Part shown: positions 6,800-11,931 of the stretch, piece after piece
How the letters are laid out: the number at the start of each line of letters is the position of its first letter
Position numbering within the stretch: position 1 is the first letter of the stretch
Origin: Ruminococcus sp.
GTDB lineage: Bacteria > Bacillota_A > Clostridia > Oscillospirales > Ruminococcaceae
Length of the DNA stretch: 11,931 nt
Direction: 5' to 3'
Assembly (NCBI GenBank): GCA_017418765.1
Contig: JAFOMV010000128.1
Coordinates: 1 to 11,931, forward strand
Position numbers and translations under genes: made by a program
Notes under the pieces: generated by a model
Seen by the model: the letters and a program-made list of their open reading frames with translations, nothing else
The model's database searches: none
Told to the model about the DNA's origin: nothing

Positions 6800-7572
6800 C
6801 AAGGTACCTCCTTCTGTTCTTTCAGCAATTCATCTGTACTGTAAAAAACACGGTTAAGGTAAAGGCCGTGAGCCATAGCAGTCCTGCCTGCTTTAAGGCG
6901 GTCTTTAGCCTCAAGGATACGGGGCATATCATCGGGAGAAAAACGCTTCTCACTGACATCTAACAGAGTGCCTGCCATTATCCTAATCATATTATACAGA
7001 AAACCGTCGCCTTTTACAAGCATTATAACTGTATCTCCACTATTTTCTATTTTAAAAGAATAAATAGTTCTTACCGCTGTTGAAACATTTGTACAGTCAG
7101 CACAAAAAGATGAGAAATCATGTGTGCCAATGAAATGCTGAGCAGCTTCTCTTGCTGCGTCTATATCAAATTTTCTCCTGTAATGGAACATAAGATCGGG
7201 GGCGAATGGATTTTTTGATTCGCTGCAATGTATCTTGTAAATGTATTCCTTGCCCTTGCAGTCAAACCTTGCATGAAAATCCATAGGAACTTCCTCACAG
7301 CTTAGTATGGATATATCATCGGGGAGCTCACCGTTTACGCCTCTGCAAAAGCCAAGAGTGCTTATGCTGCTGCTTGTCTTTACATTAAAGCAGAACATAT
7401 TTGCATGGACTCCCGTATCCGTCCTTGAACATCCTGTGATGGAAACGGGCTCATTCAGTACCTTTGAAAGGTGCTTCTCAAGAGTGCCCTGCACCGTCAC
7501 TGCATTGTTCTGTATCTGAAAGCCGTGATAATTAGTGCCCCTGTAAGCTATGGTAACTTTAAGGTTTCTCAT
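6799..7572 (-). CDS. truA: tRNA pseudouridine(38-40) synthase TruA
   Basis: This cytosolic enzyme converts uridines 38-40 of the tRNA anticodon arm to pseudouridine. The 257-residue product starts MRNLKVTIAYRGTNYHGFQ, the typical TruA opening. It keeps the catalytic motif GCSRTDTGVHA with the nucleophilic Asp at residue 52. Other family segments are present: GKEYIYKI, FIGTHDFSSFC and, near the C-terminus, MIRIMAGTLLDV. The ATG at 7572 is favoured because GGAGG lies 6 nt upstream; the adjacent ATG at 7575 would leave only 3 nt. The longer in-frame reading from 7650 adds an unrelated N-terminus that is just the other frame of the yfhO-family gene. The first 14 nt overlap that gene and the stop codon overlaps the next start. 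truA beside ecfT is a common Firmicutes arrangement. Confidence 0.96.
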   Translation of the reverse strand: MRNLKVTIAYRGTNYHGFQIQNNAVTVQGTLEKHLSKVLNEPVSITGCSRTDTGVHANMFCFNVKTSSSISTLGFCRGVNGELPDDISILSCEEVPMDFHARFDCKGKEYIYKIHCSESKNPFAPDLMFHYRRKFDIDAAREAAQHFIGTHDFSSFCADCTNVSTAVRTIYSFKIENSGDTVIMLVKGDGFLYNMIRIMAGTLLDVSEKRFSPDDMPRILEAKDRLKAGRTAMAHGLYLNRVFYSTDELLKEQKEVP

Positions 7573-10381
7573 CATCTGCCTCCTCTCCCGAATATAATAT
7601 CTCTGCTGTACTTTCAGCATCCTCGAAGAAGAAGTTAGCATCCTCGTCATCCAGCAAAAATTCTACAGGCTGAGAGTATGCCGCAGCTTCGGAATTATCG
7701 GGAACTTTCCTTTTCTTTCTGAATAAATCCATAAAGGCAAAGAGGATGAACAGAGCAAGCGCCGCTGATGAACAGCATACGCCCGTTATCAGTCCCTCGG
7801 GGATATATCTTATGCGGATATCATGATGTCCCTGAGATACCTTTGCGCCCAGCATCGACTGCATAAGCCTGAATGTTTCAGCTTTCTGCCCGTCGATATA
7901 AACGCTCCAGCCCTTTTCATATGGGATAGAAAGAAAGAGTACACCATCCTGCTTCACATCTACAGTTCCGCATATCTCAGTATCGCTGAAGCTGCTTATC
8001 TCCAGCTGCTCATCTGCAAGGGCGCTGTATGCTTTTTCAAACGCCTCCTTACTGAGAGCATATACCATAAGACGGTAGCTTCCTGTTTTTGTGCCGGATT
8101 TTATACCTACCTTAACTGTGGATTCCTCGCCATCCTGAGCGTTTCCCATAGGGTATACCAGAGGGTAGTGCTCTATAAGCTTTCCGCTGTCGATAGTAGC
8201 ACCTCCGCATTTAATGGCGAGTTCATTGCAGCAGCCTCCTGTACCGCTTGCATATCCGTAAAGATAACCGTCCTTTACTCCACTGTAAGTGTAGACAGAA
8301 TCAGCGCTTTCATCCTTTTTCAAAGCACGGAAAGTATAATTTCCGAAGCTGTTTCTTGTGACATCTATATTGTTGTTTTCAACTATGGCAGGACTCTGCG
8401 GAGAGTATACGTCTCCTTCAATGCCTGTCGCTCTTGATATGAGTTCATTCTGATACAAAAATGGATTTTTATCCTGCTTATCAGGCATATCCAATATATC
8501 ACTGTTCATCATGAATCCGAGTGACAGCGGATATTTGTTTTCGTACATATGAACTCCGTTTGCTACATTTCTGTGTTTCAATGCCATTTCTTCTGTATGC
8601 AGCGGCCCGTTCTTGCAGATGAGGTATTTCAGTCCGAGCAAAGAATTTGTAACAGGTGTGGAAAGACGGTAATAATATCTGTTTCCTGCCTCAGAGGCAT
8701 ACAGTCCAAGGCGGCTCATAAATTTGGTAACAGAAACGTTAGCCGCTGATGAGAACTGTGAAAGTCCGTAATAACCGTAAAGTGCGCTGTCGTTGAGAGT
8801 GTATGTATTAGTCATCTCAAGCCTGTAAAAAGGCGAATCATCCTGACTGCGGATATCTGAGAGAAGTTTCTGCACCTCAGTATTCTTTGTGGGGTATTCA
8901 TTGTAATTGGTAGTAGTTACCGTCCTAACGCCTATCTGAGCATTTCCTGCGAATTCACTTATAAGCGCTGCTCCAAGTGCAAGACACATTGCATTATTTC
9001 GCATTTTTGTGCTTTTGAACGGGAACATCTTTACCGATATGAAAACAAGCAGAAATGCAGCTGTTATGAAACATGAACTTGTAAAAGCTCCCTCAGCGCT
9101 GAATTTTTCCCTTGTCGTATACCATTTAAGGAAAAAAACAGCCGCAGGACATACCAGCATGAAAATAAGATGGCATATCTTCACGCCCTTTTTCATAATT
9201 ATATCCATTGCTCTGTACGCCGATGATGCAAGCACAAAGCTGAATATGAAAGCAAACCTGTAAGGTATCTGATTAGTGAAGTGAAAACCGTGAAATATGT
9301 AGTTGAGGATATTTATATTGCAGCTGACCGTTATAACAGCAAGCATGATAAGGGAAGATATCTTCTCTCTGAGCTTTATGCCGAAGGAAAAGAAGAAAAC
9401 TCCGAAAAGCATGAGCGCCAGCATCCCACAGGCGAAATTCGGAAGCCCCTCCACCTTTGTTGGCTCGCTGTAGGAAAGCAAATTTGCAAATATATCCTGC
9501 CATTTCTCATATATGGTCACATTCTTCGGCATTGTGTTCCTTGCACTGTATGTGAGCTGAAGTCCGAAATATGCAGGCAGGAGCATGAAGCCTCCCAGAC
9601 CTATGCCCAGTACCGATGAACGTATCATAAGTCCCAGCTTGCGGAACCAGTCCTTTACGCCTTTACATTCGATGATGCTTGCTGATGCGAACATGAACAC
9701 TGAAAATACACAGGTAAAATATGCGATGTAGTAGTTGGATATCAGCGATAATGCCAGGGCGAGAGTGAATACTTTCCACTTGCCCTCACGGCAGATCGCA
9801 ACTATTCCCAGCATTACAAGAGGGAAAAGTGCAATGGTATCGAACCACATGACGTTCCAGTAGTAGCCGAGAGTGTAACTGCTGAGGGCATACATACATG
9901 AAAATATGCATACCGAAATATCACGGCGCTTGTAGGTATATCGCAGGAACGTACTGAAAAAAGCTCCCCCGAAGCCTATCTTGGCGCAAAGCAGGAACAT
10001 CTGAGCGTCTCTTGCGCCGTCATTGGTGAAGAATACGGATATCCAGTTAAGAGGACTTGCCGCATAGTAGGATATCAGTGAAAGGAAGTTGGTGCCAAGA
10101 CCGTTTTTCCATGAATAGAGGAAAGACCCTCCGCTTACCAGTTTTTCACGTACAACTCTGAAAAAGGGGAAGTACTGATGCCACAGGTCCACAACAAGCA
10201 TCTGCTTATCACCGAAAGGGTGTATCCCTGCCTGAGCGAAAGAATACAGCATGATGCCAAAGGGTATCAGAAAAGAAAGCACGAAGCAGAATATACCGCT
10301 TTCATAGAATTGTTTTTTTGAGGCAGTACAGCGTAATGTGTCTGTTTTTATGTCTGCACTGCTGAATCGTTCATTGTCCAT
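7559..10381 (-). CDS. YfhO-family polytopic membrane protein
   Basis: This 940-residue protein has about fourteen hydrophobic segments between residues 28 and 480, an outside soluble region (about 485-860), a final membrane helix (863-884) and a cytosolic tail. Family features are the first-loop motif VVDLWHQYFPFF (63-74), YSWKNGLGTNFLS (89-101), a PYRFAF segment (373-378), DSPFYRLE (515-522), and LSIPYEKGWSVYIDGQ just before the last helix. This layout is that of GT-C-like YfhO proteins. B. subtilis YfhO has been implicated in adding sugars to lipoteichoic acid from a lipid-linked donor; a similar envelope glycosylation role here is inference. The last 45 or so residues are strongly acidic and unrelated to the membrane part. 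The start is supported by AAAGG 5 nt upstream. The gene follows ecfT by 53 nt, overlaps truA by 14 nt, and separates two genes that are normally adjacent. Confidence 0.9.
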   Translation of the reverse strand: MDNERFSSADIKTDTLRCTASKKQFYESGIFCFVLSFLIPFGIMLYSFAQAGIHPFGDKQMLVVDLWHQYFPFFRVVREKLVSGGSFLYSWKNGLGTNFLSLISYYAASPLNWISVFFTNDGARDAQMFLLCAKIGFGGAFFSTFLRYTYKRRDISVCIFSCMYALSSYTLGYYWNVMWFDTIALFPLVMLGIVAICREGKWKVFTLALALSLISNYYIAYFTCVFSVFMFASASIIECKGVKDWFRKLGLMIRSSVLGIGLGGFMLLPAYFGLQLTYSARNTMPKNVTIYEKWQDIFANLLSYSEPTKVEGLPNFACGMLALMLFGVFFFSFGIKLREKISSLIMLAVITVSCNINILNYIFHGFHFTNQIPYRFAFIFSFVLASSAYRAMDIIMKKGVKICHLIFMLVCPAAVFFLKWYTTREKFSAEGAFTSSCFITAAFLLVFISVKMFPFKSTKMRNNAMCLALGAALISEFAGNAQIGVRTVTTTNYNEYPTKNTEVQKLLSDIRSQDDSPFYRLEMTNTYTLNDSALYGYYGLSQFSSAANVSVTKFMSRLGLYASEAGNRYYYRLSTPVTNSLLGLKYLICKNGPLHTEEMALKHRNVANGVHMYENKYPLSLGFMMNSDILDMPDKQDKNPFLYQNELISRATGIEGDVYSPQSPAIVENNNIDVTRNSFGNYTFRALKKDESADSVYTYSGVKDGYLYGYASGTGGCCNELAIKCGGATIDSGKLIEHYPLVYPMGNAQDGEESTVKVGIKSGTKTGSYRLMVYALSKEAFEKAYSALADEQLEISSFSDTEICGTVDVKQDGVLFLSIPYEKGWSVYIDGQKAETFRLMQSMLGAKVSQGHHDIRIRYIPEGLITGVCCSSAALALFILFAFMDLFRKKRKVPDNSEAAAYSQPVEFLLDDEDANFFFEDAESTAEILYSGEEADDEKP

Positions 10382-10404
10382 ATGAGCCTTTCATTTATTT
10401 AACC

Positions 10405-10421
10405 GAGGACTATATATCCTC
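10405..10421. repeat. Weak inverted repeat in the ecfT-yfhO gap
   Basis: GAGGA and TCCTC form a 5-bp stem around a 7-nt A/T loop in the 53-nt spacer. It is too short, and lacks a U-tract in the operon direction, so it should not terminate transcription. I see no convincing promoter in this spacer either. The yfhO-family gene is therefore probably read through from ecfT. Confidence 0.25.
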
Positions 10422-10433
10422 TGCATTTACTGT

Positions 10434-11240
10434 TTATTTTGTCATTATGCTCACAGCTATAACTGCCGCATAGAACAGGAGAGTCACAGCTAAAGCTATA
10501 TAGTCTCTCGGCGCAGATCTGAGCTGTCTCAGTCTTGTGCGCCCCTCACCGCCGTTGTAGCAGCGGCATTCCATAGCTGTTGCAAGTTCGTCTGCACGTC
10601 TGAATGCAGATATGAACAGCGGAACAAGTATCGATACCATATTCTTCGCTCTTGTTATCAGGCTGCCTGTATCTATCTCAGCACCCCTTGCCTTCTGCGC
10701 TGACATTATCTTATCTGTTTCCTCTATCAGCGTAGGTATGAATCTGAGTGCTATCGACATCATCATAGCAAGCTCATGTACGGGGAATTTCAGCTTCTTC
10801 AGCGGGGAAAGGAGTCTCTCAATAGCGTCCGTAAGCGTTATGGGCGATGTTGTGTATGTAAGCAGAGAGCTTCCTGTGATAAGCAGCACTATCCTTAATA
10901 TCATAAAAACACTGATATTAAGTGCCTCATCTGTTATTTTGATGAACCGCCACTGCCACAGTACATTTCCTGAGCTTACAAAAAGAAGATTCAGCACCGC
11001 CGTAAGTACAAGAAAGAACAGCAGAGGCTTTATGCTTTTCCAGAACATTTTAAGCTTTATCTTTGAAAGAATAACAGCCATTACAGTGTATACCGCACCT
11101 ATAGCAAGGCAAAGAAAGCTTTTCCCCGTGAAAAGCATGAATATGAATATCAGCGTTATCACTATCTTGAAACGTGGGTCAAGCTTGTGTATCACGCTGT
11201 TTCCGGGGAAGTACTGTCCGATGGTTATATCTCTCAGCAT
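10434..11240 (-). CDS. ecfT: Energy-coupling factor transporter transmembrane subunit EcfT
   Basis: EcfT is the membrane scaffold of group II ECF vitamin/cofactor transporters. It links the EcfA ATPases to interchangeable substrate-binding S-components. The 268-residue length is typical. Hydrophobic helices fill roughly 25-85, 108-130, 155-170 and 245-265. Between them lie the two cytosolic coupling helices that dock into the ATPases. The first carries AQKARGAE (181-188, ARG motif 184-186). The second carries TAMECRCYNGGEGRTR (221-236), with Cys in place of Gly in the second x-R-G motif, a variant I recall from clostridial EcfTs. The opening GQYFPGNSVIHKLDPR is also characteristic. GGGAGG 9 nt upstream supports the start. 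The ecfA2 stop lies one base before this ATG, so the two are almost certainly co-translated. Its S-component partners are not encoded in this window. Confidence 0.96.
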   Translation of the reverse strand: MLRDITIGQYFPGNSVIHKLDPRFKIVITLIFIFMLFTGKSFLCLAIGAVYTVMAVILSKIKLKMFWKSIKPLLFFLVLTAVLNLLFVSSGNVLWQWRFIKITDEALNISVFMILRIVLLITGSSLLTYTTSPITLTDAIERLLSPLKKLKFPVHELAMMMSIALRFIPTLIEETDKIMSAQKARGAEIDTGSLITRAKNMVSILVPLFISAFRRADELATAMECRCYNGGEGRTRLRQLRSAPRDYIALAVTLLFYAAVIAVSIMTK

Positions 11241-11241
11241 A

Positions 11242-11931
11242 TCACTGTACCTCCCTTTCTTTCAGCTTACGGATAAGGAGATCACGGGCATAGCCTACGG
11301 TGTATACTTCCTTGCCGAAATCAAGTCCCCGGCGTTTAAGTTCTCCGAAAACTCTGGTTATCTGCGGAACGTCAAGCCCTATCTGTGCTATCTCCTCTGC
11401 CCTTGCAAATACATTTACCGTATCGTCATAACAGAAAAGCTTTGCATTGCTCATGACGAGTATCTTGTCCGCAAAAGTCGCTATATCCTCCATGCTGTGA
11501 GACACTATGAGTATGGTGTTCTTAGTGCGCTGATGGTAGGCTTTGATATGCTCAAGTATCTTGTCACGGCCGGCAGGGTCAAGACCTGCGGTAGGCTCAT
11601 CAAGGATAAGCACCTTCGGCTCCATAGCCATAACGCCTGCGATAGCCACACGGCGCTTCTGTCCGCCCGAAAGCTCAAAAGGAGAACGCTCCATGAATTC
11701 TTCGGGAAGTCCTATATCATGAGCTGTTTCAAGCACTCTGCGCTTTATCTCAGCCTCGTCCAGCCCCATATTCTTAGGGCCGAAAGCGATATCCTTGAAT
11801 ACCGTTTCCTCGAATATCTGATACTCAGGGTACTGGAAAACCAATCCTACCTGAAAGCGGACATCTCGTATTTTATTCTTGTCAGCCCATATATCCTTGC
11901 CGTCGAGAAGTACCTTTCCCGATGTGGGCTG
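11242..11931 (-). CDS. ecfA2: Energy-coupling factor transporter ATPase EcfA2 (5' end beyond the window)
   Basis: This is the C-terminal 229 residues of an ABC ATPase that powers the ECF transporter. The frame stays open to the window edge. Reading it extends the protein upstream through QPTSGKVLLDGKDIW, the strand that follows Walker A, so the P-loop lies just outside. Visible motifs, numbered from the first residue in the window, are the Q-loop VGLVFQYPEYQ (Q33), signature LSGGQKRRVAIAG (87-99), Walker B VLILDE (107-112), D-loop GLDP (116-119) and the switch histidine in VSHS (H145). The wording of the signature and LDEPTAGLDPAGR is typical of EcfA2, whose usual place is immediately before ecfT. 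A start at the TTG at 11842-11844 would be wrong because it falls inside the Q-loop. EcfA1 would be expected upstream. Confidence 0.94.
   Translation of the reverse strand, partial: QPTSGKVLLDGKDIWADKNKIRDVRFQVGLVFQYPEYQIFEETVFKDIAFGPKNMGLDEAEIKRRVLETAHDIGLPEEFMERSPFELSGGQKRRVAIAGVMAMEPKVLILDEPTAGLDPAGRDKILEHIKAYHQRTKNTILIVSHSMEDIATFADKILVMSNAKLFCYDDTVNVFARAEEIAQIGLDVPQITRVFGELKRRGLDFGKEVYTVGYARDLLIRKLKEREVQ

Noticed and set aside
7573..7650. N-terminal extension of truA
   Set aside because: Conserved TruA sequence begins at the ATG at 7572 with a well-placed SD; the extension is yfhO coding sequence read in another frame.
7823..8437. A 204-codon open frame on the + strand opposite the yfhO-family gene
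   Set aside because: It lies wholly antisense to a well-supported gene, has no ribosome binding site or family resemblance, and reads as the reverse of conserved YfhO sequence.
9281..9619. A 112-codon + strand frame opposite the yfhO-family gene
   Set aside because: It is antisense to membrane-segment coding sequence; its composition follows from the opposite strand and no start signals support it.
10382..10433. Terminator or promoter between ecfT and the yfhO-family gene
   Set aside because: The only hairpin has 5 bp and no U-tract, and no -35/-10 pair with proper spacing is visible on the - strand.

Overview
The window looks like chromosomal DNA from a Gram-positive, anaerobic Firmicute of the Clostridia. 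The most likely group is Ruminococcus or a close relative in the Oscillospirales. The evidence is an estimated mid-40s % GC, heavy use of AGA and ATA codons, strong AGGAGG-type ribosome binding sites, a group II ECF transporter next to truA, a zinc-finger ClpE-type unfoldase, a eukaryote/archaeal-type ProRS without an editing insert, and a lipoprotein with a cohesin-like domain. The genus is an inference. No rRNA, tRNA, CRISPR array, insertion sequence or phage gene was seen.

Layout: there are two convergent transcription units. On the + strand a consensus extended -10 promoter (6-14) drives proS (52-1494). A 17-bp bidirectional hairpin terminator (1501-1543) ends proS and also the opposing unit. 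Everything else (1542-11931) is on the - strand and reads leftward: ecfA2 (5' end outside the window), ecfT, a yfhO-family membrane protein gene, truA, a DUF5711-like membrane-anchored protein gene, a candidate 26-codon small ORF, a cvpA-family gene, a clpE-like gene and a lipoprotein gene. Junctions overlap or nearly abut: 1 nt between ecfA2 and ecfT, 14 nt overlap yfhO/truA, TGATG overlap truA/DUF5711-like, 11 nt overlap into the small ORF, 1 nt to cvpA, and 11 nt overlap clpE/lipoprotein. The two larger gaps are 53 and 71 nt. This looks like one polycistronic unit.

How the genes fit together: ecfA2 and ecfT encode part of the shared energizing module for vitamin and cofactor uptake, and truA is its usual neighbour. 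A large YfhO-type protein, whose relatives take part in cell-envelope glycosylation, sits between them. Downstream come envelope proteins (DUF5711-like, CvpA-like, lipoprotein) and a cytosolic AAA+ unfoldase. Apart from the ECF pair, co-transcription does not prove a shared pathway.

The least expected part is the DUF5711-like/cvpA junction (5563-5643). There, a 26-codon ORF with its own Shine-Dalgarno is fitted between the two genes. It contains two inverted repeats, one lying exactly between a strong SD-like GGAGGGAGG and the cvpA start. Gene boundaries given here correct several starts that a longest-ORF caller would place too far upstream (lipoprotein, truA, DUF5711-like), or wrongly inside a gene cut by the window edge (ecfA2).
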